18,640 nucleotides of DNA from Pseudomonadota bacterium (GCA_023450615.1 JAEXGT010000053.1:1-18640); one strand, 5' to 3'; positions 1 to 7,688 are shown, counted from the stretch's first letter. A program made the numbers and translations. Notes: generated from the sequence alone by a model not told the origin.

Positions 1-960
1 GTGCAGGGCCGCGTGGTGTGGCAGAACAAGGATCTCGACGATCTCGTGCTGCTGCGTTCCGACGGCACCCCCACCTACATGCTTGCCGTGGTGGTGGACG
101 ATCACGACATGGGCGTCACTCATGTGATCCGTGGCGATGACCACCTGACGAACGCCGCCCGCCAGACGCAGATCTATCAGGCCATGGGCTGGGACGTGCC
201 GAAGATGGCGCATATCCCGCTTATCCATGGCCCTGACGGCTCGAAGCTCTCGAAGCGCCACGGCGCCCTCGGCGTCGAGGCTTATCGGGCGCTCGGCTAC
301 TTGCCGGTAGCCCTGCGGAATTACCTTGTGCGTCTCGGCTGGAGCCATGGCGATCAGGAAATCTTCTCTACTCAGGAGATGATCGAGGCTTTCGACCTGA
401 AGAATATCGGCCGTTCCCCCGCGCGCTTCGATTTCGCGAAGCTCGAAAACATCAACGGCCATTACATGCGCCAGTCGAAGGATGAGGACCTCGTGAACGC
501 GATCGAGGCCATCCTGCCGGAGATCGGCCCTGAGCGCGGCCTTGGCCCCACCTTCAGCCCCGAGCTGCGAGAAAAGCTCACTGCCGCCATGCCTGGCTTG
601 AAGGAGCGTGCAAAAACCCTCGTGGAGCTGCTCGATAGCGCTTATTACCTCTATGCCCAGCGGCCTTTGAAGCTGGAGGAGAAAGCCGCTAGCCTTATTG
701 GCGAGGGGCGCCCGCGCTTGGCGGGAATCACGGAAAAGCTCCGTGGCCTTAACGACTGGAACGCGCAGAGCGTCGAGGCCGTTGTGCGCGAGCACGCGGA
801 GTCTCTGGGAGCCAAGCTTGGGCAGGTGGCACAACCCCTGCGCGCAGCCCTCACGGGCAAGGCAACATCCCCCGGCCTTTTCGACGTGATGGCGGTTCTC
901 GGGAGAGAAGAAACCCTGTTGCGCCTTCAAGATCAATTGAAGGATGCGCCTGCTGCATAG
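1..960 (+). CDS. gltX: Glutamyl-tRNA synthetase, C-terminal part (5' end outside window)
   Basis: Class I aminoacyl-tRNA synthetase that charges tRNA-Glu with glutamate in the cytoplasm. The frame is open to base 1, so the gene starts upstream and lacks its N-terminal HIGH motif here; 319 codons remain of a usual 450-480. The start of the window covers the end of the catalytic domain, including the RGDDHLTNAARQ stretch and PLIHGPDGSKLSKRHG. In this the KMSKS-type loop reads KLSKR, at residues 82-86 of the fragment. The rest is the helical anticodon-binding part. Alphaproteobacteria often carry two gltX copies, and I cannot say from this fragment which one it is or whether it also charges tRNA-Gln. 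It reads in the same direction as gltA but is separated from it by a strong terminator, so the two are probably transcribed separately. The GTG at base 1 is only the first in-frame codon and not a supported start. Confidence 0.95.
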   Translation: MQGRVVWQNKDLDDLVLLRSDGTPTYMLAVVVDDHDMGVTHVIRGDDHLTNAARQTQIYQAMGWDVPKMAHIPLIHGPDGSKLSKRHGALGVEAYRALGYLPVALRNYLVRLGWSHGDQEIFSTQEMIEAFDLKNIGRSPARFDFAKLENINGHYMRQSKDEDLVNAIEAILPEIGPERGLGPTFSPELREKLTAAMPGLKERAKTLVELLDSAYYLYAQRPLKLEEKAASLIGEGRPRLAGITEKLRGLNDWNAQSVEAVVREHAESLGAKLGQVAQPLRAALTGKATSPGLFDVMAVLGREETLLRLQDQLKDAPAA

Positions 961-977
961 CAGGCGCATCCTTCTTT
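940..977 (+). terminator. Rho-independent terminator of gltX, overlapping its stop codon
   Basis: Perfect 15-bp inverted repeat: arms 940-954 and 959-973 with a four-base loop GCAT (955-958), followed by CTTT. The TAG stop (958-960) lies at the junction of loop and right arm, so the last gltX codons form the left arm. The T-tract is short, but the stem is long and GC-rich. Confidence 0.85.
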
Positions 978-1137
978 AGATGCGCTTGCGGGGGCCCAAC
1001 GGATAAGCTACCGAAGGCCCCACATTCACCCAACGACCGGCTGACCTCGGTCCGGCAACTCAAGCCCGGAGGGCCCTCCTCCAAGCGCTCGGTTGCTCTA
1101 GGTTATGCCCGGCCTCCTGCTGAAAGGGCGAAGACCC
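961..1137 (+). promoter_or_regulatory. gltX-gltA intergenic region, probable gltA promoter and 5' UTR
   Basis: This 177-bp gap begins with the right arm of the gltX terminator and should hold the gltA promoter, since that terminator isolates gltA. I see no convincing -35/-10 pair. A 12-bp perfect palindrome, GGAGGGCCCTCC, lies at 1068-1079 about 60 bp before the gltA start. It could be an operator or an mRNA hairpin, but nothing else supports either role. Confidence 0.35.
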
Positions 1138-2427
1138 ATGAGTTCCAATTCCACACTCTCAGTCGACAACAAGGCCGTGGACCTGACGGTGAAAGAGGGC
1201 ACCATCGGCCCGAGCGTCATCGATATTTCGAAGCTTTACGGCCAGACCGGGATGTTCACCTACGACCCGGGTTTCACCTCGACCGCCTCCTGCGAGTCGA
1301 AGATCACCTATATCGATGGCGACAAGGGCGTTCTGCTCTATCGCGGCTATCCCATCGACCAGCTCGCCGAGCATGGCGACTTCCTCGAGACCTGCTACCT
1401 GCTGCTTTACGGAGAGCTGCCGACGGCTGCTCAGAAGGCCGATTTCGACTACCGCGTCACGCGCCACACCATGGTGCATGACCAGATGAACCGGTTCTTC
1501 ACCGGCTTCCGCCGCGATGCCCACCCGATGGCGATCATGGTCGCCTGCGTCGGCGCGCTTTCGGCGTTCTATCATGACTCGACGGACATCTCCGATCCGC
1601 ATCAGCGCATGGTCGCTTCCATGCGCATGATCGCAAAGATGCCGACGCTCGCCGCCATGGCCTATAAGTACCATGTGGGCCAGCCCTTCGTGTATCCGCA
1701 GAACGACCTGGACTACACCTCGAACTTCCTGCGCATGTGCTTCGCCGTGCCGGCTGAAGAGTACAAGGTGAACCCGGTTCTCTCGCGCGCTCTGGACCGG
1801 ATCTTCATCCTGCACGCAGATCACGAGCAGAACGCGTCCACCTCGACCGTGCGTCTTGCCGGTTCGTCGGGCGCAAATCCCTTCGCCTGCATCGCGGCCG
1901 GCATCGCCTGCCTCTGGGGCCCTGCCCACGGCGGCGCCAATGAGGCTGCCCTCAAGATGTTGGAAGAGATCGGCACGCCCGACCGTATTCCGATGTACAT
2001 CCAGAAGGCCAAGGACAAGAACGATCCGTTCCGTCTCATGGGCTTCGGCCACCGGGTCTACAAGAACTACGACCCGCGCGCCCGCATCATGCAGAAGACC
2101 ACGCACGAAGTGCTCAGCGAACTCGGCATCAAGGACGATCCGCTCCTCGACGTCGCCATGGAGCTGGAGCAGATCGCGCTGAAGGACGATTACTTCGTCG
2201 AGAAGAAGCTCTATCCGAATATCGACTTCTATTCGGGCATCACGCTGAAGGCGATGGGCTTCCCCACCTCCATGTTCACGGTGCTCTTCGCGCTGGCTCG
2301 CACGGTCGGCTGGATTGCCCAGTGGAGCGAGATGATCGAGGACCCGTCCCAGCGCATCGGCCGTCCGCGCCAGCTCTACACGGGCTCGCCGGAGCGCGAC
2401 TACGTCACGGTCGCCCAGCGCGGGTAA
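1138..2427 (+). CDS. gltA: Citrate synthase (hexameric, bacterial type II)
   Basis: Condenses acetyl-CoA and oxaloacetate to citrate, the entry step of the TCA cycle, in the cytoplasm. The 429-residue product matches the usual length of alphaproteobacterial GltA. The active-site residues are visible: His264 in WGPAHGGANE, His305 in GFGHRVYKNYDPRA and Asp363 in PNIDFYSG, close to Escherichia coli GltA numbering. The N-terminal segment with ITYIDGDKGVLLYRGYPID is typical of the NADH-sensitive hexameric class. The ATG at 1138 is preferred over the in-frame ATG at 1105. It gives the conserved MSSNSTLSVDNKAVDLTVKEG-like beginning and has a GAAAGGG stretch (1122-1128) about 9 nt upstream, while the longer start adds 11 residues unlike the family. 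It is a single gene between two terminators and converges on the exported-protein gene downstream. Confidence 0.97.
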   Translation: MSSNSTLSVDNKAVDLTVKEGTIGPSVIDISKLYGQTGMFTYDPGFTSTASCESKITYIDGDKGVLLYRGYPIDQLAEHGDFLETCYLLLYGELPTAAQKADFDYRVTRHTMVHDQMNRFFTGFRRDAHPMAIMVACVGALSAFYHDSTDISDPHQRMVASMRMIAKMPTLAAMAYKYHVGQPFVYPQNDLDYTSNFLRMCFAVPAEEYKVNPVLSRALDRIFILHADHEQNASTSTVRLAGSSGANPFACIAAGIACLWGPAHGGANEAALKMLEEIGTPDRIPMYIQKAKDKNDPFRLMGFGHRVYKNYDPRARIMQKTTHEVLSELGIKDDPLLDVAMELEQIALKDDYFVEKKLYPNIDFYSGITLKAMGFPTSMFTVLFALARTVGWIAQWSEMIEDPSQRIGRPRQLYTGSPERDYVTVAQRG

Positions 2428-2450
2428 GTTCATCCGGTAACGGATACGAG

Positions 2451-2475
2451 AAAGGGGCCGAAAGGCCCCTTTTTT
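2451..2475 (+). terminator. Terminator after gltA, probably bidirectional
   Basis: Nine-bp GC-rich stem (arms 2451-2459 and 2464-2472) with a GAAA tetraloop (2460-2463) and six T residues at 2470-2475. On the opposite strand the same hairpin ends in TTTT, so it can also stop leftward transcription from the gene ending at 2499. It lies between two convergent genes, 23 nt past each stop codon. Confidence 0.92.
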
Positions 2476-2498
2476 CATGCCCCCTCACTTCTTACGGG

Positions 2499-3110
2499 CT
2501 ACTCGGGATAGCCGATGCTGAGCTTCTGCACGCTCGGCTTCACAGCCAGCATGCCCTTTGAGGATGAGCTGAACTGCGTATCGCCGCTGACCCGATTGAG
2601 GGCCGCTTGCGCTGCATTCTCGGCCGGCGCGAAGACTATCAGCAAGGTGCAGCCGCCGGGCGTCGTCGCGAGCTTGCCGTTCTTCCAATCGGTTGCAGTG
2701 CCGCCATAATCCCAGCTGAAGCCATAGAGCGAGAACGGCTTACCATTGACGGCTTCGACTTCGCTCAAGGACATCCCGACGCGCACTCCTCGCGGGCCTA
2801 TCCATCCTTTGCCGGTCGCTTGAATGGAGGATGGGCGGGTCTGGCGTTCTTCATCCCACCACATCACCTCGATGCGCCGCTCCGGATCAGTGGGAAAGAT
2901 CACGCTTGCCTTCATCTCGATGCCCTCGGCACCAGAGATGGTTTCAAGCGTCACGTTGGGTTGGCCGAAAGCCTCCACAAGGCGCTTGTGGCTCGTATCC
3001 TTCGCAAAGGGACCTTCGCATTTGAGATCCTCTGCCAGAGCCGGAAATGCGGTCATGCACACAGCAAGCGCGCCGATCACGCCTCGACAATGTAACCGCT
3101 TGGCATTCAC
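2499..3110 (-). CDS. Exported protein of unknown function
   Basis: I do not recognise this family. The 203-residue product from GTG at 3110 begins with a clear signal peptide: a basic start (VNAKRLHCR), a hydrophobic core (GVIGALAVCMTAF) and a PALA-ED signal peptidase I site near residue 26. It should therefore be periplasmic or secreted. The mature part has two cysteines (DLKCEG near the start, PGGCTLL later), which could form a disulfide. Other marks are a MWWDEE stretch and a central GVRVGMSLSEVEAVNGKPF segment followed by YGFSWDYGG. I see no transmembrane helix or catalytic motif. The GTG start has GGAG about 10 nt upstream. An upstream in-frame start at 3263 would overlap lpxB by 101 nt and put about 50 unlikely residues before the signal peptide. 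It lies 52 nt after lpxB, so it may be the last gene of the lipid A operon; a role in the envelope is only inferred from position and export. Confidence 0.8.
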   Translation of the reverse strand: MNAKRLHCRGVIGALAVCMTAFPALAEDLKCEGPFAKDTSHKRLVEAFGQPNVTLETISGAEGIEMKASVIFPTDPERRIEVMWWDEERQTRPSSIQATGKGWIGPRGVRVGMSLSEVEAVNGKPFSLYGFSWDYGGTATDWKNGKLATTPGGCTLLIVFAPAENAAQAALNRVSGDTQFSSSSKGMLAVKPSVQKLSIGYPE

Positions 3111-3162
3111 TGCTGTCGATCTCCGATCCGACAACAAGGGTAGAGAAACGCAATAGCAGAGG

Positions 3163-4356
3163 CTAGACGGCAGAATGGTGCATTGTACGTGCGCTAAGAA
3201 CCTCTTCCACGATCCGGGCGGCCCGTTCGCTCGGAACCTCATCACCGATCCGCATGAGTTCATCGAGGTGCCGAAGAGCCGCCTCCTGTGCGCGGCGCTC
3301 AGGTGTATCGGCGAGAAGCGGCAGGACCGCCGCAGCCAATGTCTCCGGCGTGCAATCCTCCTGAATGAATTCGGGAATCGCGTTCTCGCCGAGCACGAGA
3401 TTGGTGAGAACGATGGATTGCGCCTTGATGAGCGGACGCAAGATCAGTGCTTCGATCCACGACACCTTGTAGGCCACGACCATGGGAATGCCCGAGAGGC
3501 CGAGCTCCAGCGTCACGGTGCCGGACGCTGCCAGCGCGGCATCGGCGCTGCGAAATGCCTGCCATTTGGCGGCCTCGCCTTCCACGATGCGCGGCTTCAC
3601 GCTCCATGTGGCAGTGCCTTCGCGGATCGCCTGCACGAGATGCGGCACGGCGGGAATCGTGACCTCGAAGGCGCGGGCTGAGCGCTGTTGCAGCAGCTTC
3701 AATGCCTCACCGAAAGTTTTGAGCAGGCGGCTTACTTCAGAGCGGCGGCTGCCGGGCAGAACGAGAAGATTGAGCGGACCTTGCTTCGTAAAATTGCGCT
3801 CGCCTGTTGCGGGCCTGAACTCCTTTACGCGCTCGATCAGCGGGTGGCCCACATAGGTCGTGGGTGGCCCACCGAGGCGCTTGTGTGCATCCGGCTCGAA
3901 GGGGAGCAGAGCGAGCAGATGATCTACATAAGCACGCATCTTCGCGGCCCGGCCGGGACGCCAGGCCCAAACCGAGGGACTCACGTAATCGACCACCGGG
4001 ATGTGCGGCGCTCGCTTGCGCACAGCCTTGGCGACTCGATGAGTGAAATCGGGACTGTCGATGATGACGAGGATATCGGGATTGGCGGCAACCACCGCAT
4101 CGGCCGTGAGCTTGATCCGGTTGAGCACCGTCGGCAGCCGCCCGATGACGGCAACGATCCCCATGACGGCAATATCTTCGAGCGGAAACAGACTCGTCTG
4201 GCCTTCGGCTTTCATGGCGTGCCCACCGACACCGCCGAAACGCAGACGATCGGCTCCGAGCCTGCTCTTGAGCGCACGCATGAGCTTCGCGCCAAGCTGA
4301 TCGCCGGATTCCTCGCCCGACACGATCCATATGTTGAGTGGCTTCATGTCAGCCAA
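3163..4356 (-). CDS. lpxB: Lipid-A-disaccharide synthase
   Basis: Peripheral membrane glycosyltransferase (family GT19) that joins UDP-2,3-diacylglucosamine to lipid X to form the beta-1,6 lipid A disaccharide on the inner face of the cytoplasmic membrane. The family's conserved blocks are present: SGEESGDQLGA near the N-terminus, IIDSPDF at about 98-104, SPSVWAWRPGRAAKM near 126-140, LLPFEP, YVGHPL near 168-173 and VLPGSRRSEV near 199-208. Length 397 fits the usual 380-400. The start is uncertain. TTG at 4356 has GGAG 7 nt upstream and overlaps the lpxI stop by 8 nt; ATG at 4347 gives 394 residues, starts one base after that stop, but has a poorly spaced ribosome site. Either way it is tightly coupled to lpxI, which makes its partner substrate, lipid X. 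Confidence 0.96.
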   Translation of the reverse strand: MADMKPLNIWIVSGEESGDQLGAKLMRALKSRLGADRLRFGGVGGHAMKAEGQTSLFPLEDIAVMGIVAVIGRLPTVLNRIKLTADAVVAANPDILVIIDSPDFTHRVAKAVRKRAPHIPVVDYVSPSVWAWRPGRAAKMRAYVDHLLALLPFEPDAHKRLGGPPTTYVGHPLIERVKEFRPATGERNFTKQGPLNLLVLPGSRRSEVSRLLKTFGEALKLLQQRSARAFEVTIPAVPHLVQAIREGTATWSVKPRIVEGEAAKWQAFRSADAALAASGTVTLELGLSGIPMVVAYKVSWIEALILRPLIKAQSIVLTNLVLGENAIPEFIQEDCTPETLAAAVLPLLADTPERRAQEAALRHLDELMRIGDEVPSERAARIVEEVLSARTMHHSAV

Positions 4357-5269
4357 GAGGTTTCTCCATCCAGGGCAGGTCGACGGCGATGAGGAACAGA
4401 CCGAGTCGATCGGCAGTCCGAAGTGTCTCCTCTTGCTCCAGCACGAAAGTGGAACCTGCGCCGACGGCGATGCCCGAGAGGCCTGCCTTCGCAGCCTCGA
4501 CGACGGTGCGCGGCCCGATGGTCGGCATGTCCACCCGCAGATCCTGCCCGCGCTTGGCGGCCTTGATCAGCACCCCACCCTCCTTGCGACGGCGAAGGCC
4601 GAACCAGGACTGGCGGAAACCGGCGACGCGCACCAGCATTCGGTCGGTGCCTTCCGGCCCCTCGATGGCGAGCACATGATTGCGGGCGATCACAGCACCC
4701 TGCCCGATGTCGAAAGTGGACAGAGACGAGAGAAGGTTCAGCCCGACCGCGATCGCCTGCCGGTCGTCCTCGCTCGGCTTCCGAACGCCACACAGGTCTC
4801 GAGGGGCTACGAGATCGGGCGCAAGCTCATGCGCGCCGATTACGCGATGCCCGCGCTCCTCGATGAGCATCACAGCTCCGCGCAGCACTTGGTCATCGCC
4901 CCGGGTGATGACCTCTTTCACTTCCTGCATGTTGCGCAGGGCGGAATAGGCGCCCAGCAAAGCAGAGAATCCAGGGCGGCGCACTGCGCCGACGAGGGAC
5001 ACCGCGCGCGGCTTCCAGGAATCGAGAGTGCTCAGGATGGTCTTGAGATCAAGCAGGTCCACATTCGCATGGGCCTTCTTGCGCAGCTCAGGAGCCGCAA
5101 AGCCGCGGAAAGCGAGGATGCGGTAATCCTGACCCGTCCGTTCGAGGTGCTCGATCAGCTGAATCGGAAGGCGGCCGCTTCCACCGATGATGGCAATGGG
5201 GCCGCTTGATGAAGCACGAGCCGGCTCATGGGAGCCGGCTCCTGCCGATATCGTGCTCTCAGGCTGCAT
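4349..5269 (-). CDS. lpxI: UDP-2,3-diacylglucosamine pyrophosphatase LpxI
   Basis: Hydrolyses UDP-2,3-diacylglucosamine to lipid X and UMP, the fourth step of lipid A synthesis. It belongs to the LpxI family (formerly DUF1009), which replaces LpxH in alphaproteobacteria. An N-terminal fold with IAIIGGSGRLP (about 25-35) is followed by the C-terminal catalytic domain. In the latter RVDMPTIGP (about 245-253) holds Asp247, which I take as the counterpart of the essential Asp of Caulobacter LpxI; this assignment is from memory of the family. Also visible are ITRGDDQVLRGA and GIAVGAGSTFVLE. The 306 residues are about 20-25 longer than usual, mostly in a Ser/Ala-rich start of no clear function. ATG at 5269 lies 6 nt after the lpxA stop. 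GTGAGG precedes it closely, and a 16-bp palindrome overlaps the start codon. Confidence 0.95.
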   Translation of the reverse strand: MQPESTISAGAGSHEPARASSSGPIAIIGGSGRLPIQLIEHLERTGQDYRILAFRGFAAPELRKKAHANVDLLDLKTILSTLDSWKPRAVSLVGAVRRPGFSALLGAYSALRNMQEVKEVITRGDDQVLRGAVMLIEERGHRVIGAHELAPDLVAPRDLCGVRKPSEDDRQAIAVGLNLLSSLSTFDIGQGAVIARNHVLAIEGPEGTDRMLVRVAGFRQSWFGLRRRKEGGVLIKAAKRGQDLRVDMPTIGPRTVVEAAKAGLSGIAVGAGSTFVLEQEETLRTADRLGLFLIAVDLPWMEKPLG

Positions 5270-5275
5270 GCAGCC

Positions 5276-6085
5276 TCACCCAGCACTGTTGATGGGGTCT
5301 TTCGGCGTGCAGATCGAGCGATCCTTGCCTTCGCGGATGAAATCCAGGATCTCATGGACGAAGGGATGATCCTCGAACTCGCCCGCCACGTCTTCAACGC
5401 GCTCGGCCAGCGTGCCCTCGTCCGCGAACAGCAGACGGTAGGCTCGGCGAATGTCGTGGATCTGCTCACGGGTGAAATTGCGACGGCGCATGCCGATAAT
5501 GTTGAGGCCAGCGAGATGCGCGCGGTTACCCATGGCCATGCCATAGGGGATCAGATCGTTCTCCAGGCCCGACAGGCCGCCCACGAAAGCGTGGGAGCCG
5601 ACCCGGGCGAACTGGATCACGGCGGAACCGCCGCCGAAGATCACGAAATTGCCGACCGTGACATGGCCCGCCAGCATCACGTTGTTCGACAGGATACAGT
5701 CGTTTCCGACCTTCGTGTCATGGCCCACATGCGAGCCCGCGAGGAAGGTGCAACGGTCGCCGATCACAGTGCGCAGGCCGCCGCCTTCAGTGCCGGGATT
5801 CATGGTCACACCTTCGCGGATCATGCAATCGGAGCCGATTTCCAGCGTCGAGGGCTCGCCCTTGTACTTCAGGTCCTGTGGGATATGGCCGATGGAGGCG
5901 AAGGGGAAGATGCGCGTGCGGGCGCCAATCTTCGTCTTCCCGGCAAGCGCCACATGGCTCATGAGCTGGCAGCCGTCGCCGAGTTCGACTTCCGGTCCAA
6001 TGGTGCAGAACGGGCCGATCTTCACGTCCGCGCCGATCTTGGCGCCGTCCTCTATGATCGCGGTCGGGTGGATCGTGTTTTCCAT
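5276..6085 (-). CDS. lpxA: Acyl-ACP--UDP-N-acetylglucosamine O-acyltransferase
   Basis: First enzyme of lipid A synthesis; transfers a 3-hydroxyacyl chain from ACP to the 3-OH of UDP-GlcNAc in the cytoplasm. The 269 residues start with the left-handed parallel beta-helix hexapeptide repeats (IHPTAIIEDGAKIG, VKIGPFCTIG, VELGDG and so on). The C-terminal helical part begins near NFTREQIHDIRRAYR. His122 in GSHVGHD matches catalytic His125 of the E. coli enzyme, and GGLSGLENDLIPYGMAMGNRA is the family's conserved coil. ATG at 6085 shares its A with the TGA of fabZ (TGATG), so it is almost certainly translated by coupling from fabZ. The lpxI gene follows after 6 nt. Acyl-chain length preference cannot be read safely from the sequence alone. 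Confidence 0.97.
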   Translation of the reverse strand: MENTIHPTAIIEDGAKIGADVKIGPFCTIGPEVELGDGCQLMSHVALAGKTKIGARTRIFPFASIGHIPQDLKYKGEPSTLEIGSDCMIREGVTMNPGTEGGGLRTVIGDRCTFLAGSHVGHDTKVGNDCILSNNVMLAGHVTVGNFVIFGGGSAVIQFARVGSHAFVGGLSGLENDLIPYGMAMGNRAHLAGLNIIGMRRRNFTREQIHDIRRAYRLLFADEGTLAERVEDVAGEFEDHPFVHEILDFIREGKDRSICTPKDPINSAG

Positions 6086-6549
6086 CAGTCCGTCACCAGC
6101 ATCGCGCTAACTTCAGCCTCGCAGACGAGCACGCCGTCCACCTTGGCTTCGCCCTTGTACCACCACATGTTGCGGCGGTTATTGAGCTTCTTCATGTGGA
6201 ACTCAACCCGGTCGCCGGGCTCCACGGGCTTGCGGAACTTCACTTTGTCAATCGTCATAAAGAAAACCTGCTTTGGCTTTTCCTGCTGAGCGATCTTGGA
6301 CTTCACGCAGATAGCGCCCGCCGTCTGAGCCATGGCTTCGATGAGGAACACGCCCGGGAAAATCGGGCGCGACGGGAAATGGCCCGTGAATTGTGGCTCA
6401 TTGAAGGTGACGTTCTTGATGCCGATGCACGAGTTGTCGCCGTCGATCTCAATGATCTTGTCGATCAGAAGAAAAGGATAGCGGTGCGGCAACAGCTCGA
6501 GGATTTCGAGGATATCGGCTGTTTGAAGCGTGGTAGGCGCTTCGGACAT
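6085..6549 (-). CDS. fabZ: 3-hydroxyacyl-ACP dehydratase FabZ
   Basis: Dehydrates (3R)-hydroxyacyl-ACP to trans-2-enoyl-ACP in fatty acid elongation, and so competes with LpxA and LpxD for hydroxyacyl-ACP; its place among the lpx genes fits this. It is a single hot-dog domain. The active-site pair is visible as His57 in FTGHFPSRPIFPGV and Glu71 in LIEAMAQTAG, with LLPHRYPFLLID at about 19-30 typical of FabZ rather than FabA. From ATG at 6549 the protein has 154 residues, against 151 in E. coli. This start has GGAG 9 nt upstream. A longer in-frame start at 6633 would overlap lpxD and adds a tail unlike the family. It ends in the TGATG overlap with lpxA. Confidence 0.96.
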   Translation of the reverse strand: MSEAPTTLQTADILEILELLPHRYPFLLIDKIIEIDGDNSCIGIKNVTFNEPQFTGHFPSRPIFPGVFLIEAMAQTAGAICVKSKIAQQEKPKQVFFMTIDKVKFRKPVEPGDRVEFHMKKLNNRRNMWWYKGEAKVDGVLVCEAEVSAMLVTD

Positions 6550-6586
6550 GACTGAATACTCCGGATAGGCCTTGCGTATCTCTGCG

Positions 6587-7651
6587 TTACGAAGATGCGC
6601 CGTCGTCTTTGTCGGAATCGCCCTTCGATGCAAGCTTTTTCAGGGCGGTGATTTCGCGGAACCATTCGCGCATGGGCCGGGCGGGCACCCCTCCCCAGCG
6701 GGCGCCGGGTGGAACGTCGCCATTGACCGCGCTTGTTGCGGCAATCTGGGCACCCATGCCGATCCGCACATGGCCCTTCACGGCAACCTTGCCGCCAAGA
6801 GCCACATAATCTTCAATCGTCGAGGAGCCGGCAATGCCGACCTGAGACACGATCACACAATGGCGGCCGATGACCACGTTATGGGCAATCTGGACGAGGT
6901 TATCGATCTTGGTGCCTTCGCCGATCACCGTGTCGCGGCTCGCGCCGCGGTCGACGGTCGAATTGGCACCGATCTCCACATCGTCCTGGATGATGACGCG
7001 ACCGATCTGCGGCACCTTGAGATGCCCTTGCGGCCCCATGGCAAAGCCAAAACCGTCTTGCCCAATGCGGACACCCGAATGGAGAATGACACGGTTGCCG
7101 ATAAAGGCATTAGAGACGGTGACCTGCGGCGCGAGGGAGCAGTCGCGCCCGATCTTCACATGCGGGCCGACGACCGAGTGAGCGCCGACGACGGTCCCTG
7201 CCCCGATCTCCGCATAAGGGCCGACGACAGCGCCGGGATCGACCGTTACGCCATGCTCGAGACGTGCGGAAGGATGCACGAAGGAGCCGGGCGAAATCCC
7301 CGTGGCCGCAAAGGACGATTCCAGGCGCATGGCCGAGGGGAACATCTGGCCCATGACCTGTGCGAAGACGCGGTAGGCCAAAGGAGTGACGATGGCGACG
7401 GTCTGCGACGGCACCTTCGAGGCGAAGCGGGGCGTAACGAGGCAGGCGGCGGCATGGGTCGTGCCCAGAGCGCCGACATAAGCCGGGTTGTCCATATAAG
7501 CCAGGTCGCCCGGTCCTGCAGTCTCAAGCGGAGCGACGCCTTTAAGCAAAAACTCCCCGTCGGCACCGTCGGGGAGCGTTGTCTGCGCCAGCTCCGCAAC
7601 CTGACGCAGGCTAAGCGTCTGACGTTGCGGAAAGAAAATCGATTCTGTCAT
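6587..7651 (-). CDS. lpxD: UDP-3-O-(3-hydroxyacyl)glucosamine N-acyltransferase
   Basis: Third enzyme of lipid A synthesis, adding the N-linked 3-hydroxyacyl chain. The 354-residue product has the N-terminal uridine-binding domain (about 1-105). This is followed by hexapeptide beta-helix repeats (VVGPYAEIG, VVGPHVKIG, RVIIQDDVEIGANSTVDRG) and a C-terminal helix with PARPMREWFREITALKKL. His257 in NLVQIAHNVVIG is the expected catalytic base. The start ATG at 7651 (MTESIFFPQR) fits the family. No Shine-Dalgarno stretch lies at normal distance, because the 20 nt before it are a terminator stem and U-tract. In-frame starts inside bamA (up to 7753) give a low-complexity extension and are unlikely. 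There is no skp gene between bamA and lpxD, unlike the order in enterobacteria. Confidence 0.95.
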   Translation of the reverse strand: MTESIFFPQRQTLSLRQVAELAQTTLPDGADGEFLLKGVAPLETAGPGDLAYMDNPAYVGALGTTHAAACLVTPRFASKVPSQTVAIVTPLAYRVFAQVMGQMFPSAMRLESSFAATGISPGSFVHPSARLEHGVTVDPGAVVGPYAEIGAGTVVGAHSVVGPHVKIGRDCSLAPQVTVSNAFIGNRVILHSGVRIGQDGFGFAMGPQGHLKVPQIGRVIIQDDVEIGANSTVDRGASRDTVIGEGTKIDNLVQIAHNVVIGRHCVIVSQVGIAGSSTIEDYVALGGKVAVKGHVRIGMGAQIAATSAVNGDVPPGARWGGVPARPMREWFREITALKKLASKGDSDKDDGASS

Positions 7652-7653
7652 GG

Positions 7654-7683
7654 AAAAAGCGAGGGCGCCCCGAAGGCGCCCTC
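7654..7683 (-). terminator. Intrinsic terminator or attenuator between bamA and lpxD
   Basis: Read leftwards, a perfect 9-bp GC-rich stem (arms 7683-7675 and 7669-7661) with a UUCGG loop is followed by GC and five U residues (7658-7654). It begins 5 nt after the bamA stop, and its U-tract ends 2 nt before the lpxD ATG. It has the form of a full rho-independent terminator, so lpxD expression must come by read-through or from a promoter inside bamA. Confidence 0.85.
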
Positions 7684-7688
7684 TCCGA

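Noticed and set aside
1105..1137. Earlier gltA start at ATG 1105
   Set aside because: It adds 11 residues not expected in the family; the ATG at 1138 gives the usual N-terminus and active-site numbering.
1159..2478. A 439-codon open frame on the minus strand opposite gltA
   Set aside because: Antisense to citrate synthase, runs through its terminator and reads as His/Arg/Val-rich sequence with no motif.
2499..3263. Longer form of the exported protein starting at 3263
   Set aside because: It would overlap lpxB by 101 nt and place about 50 residues ahead of an otherwise perfect signal peptide; GTG at 3110 has its own ribosome site.
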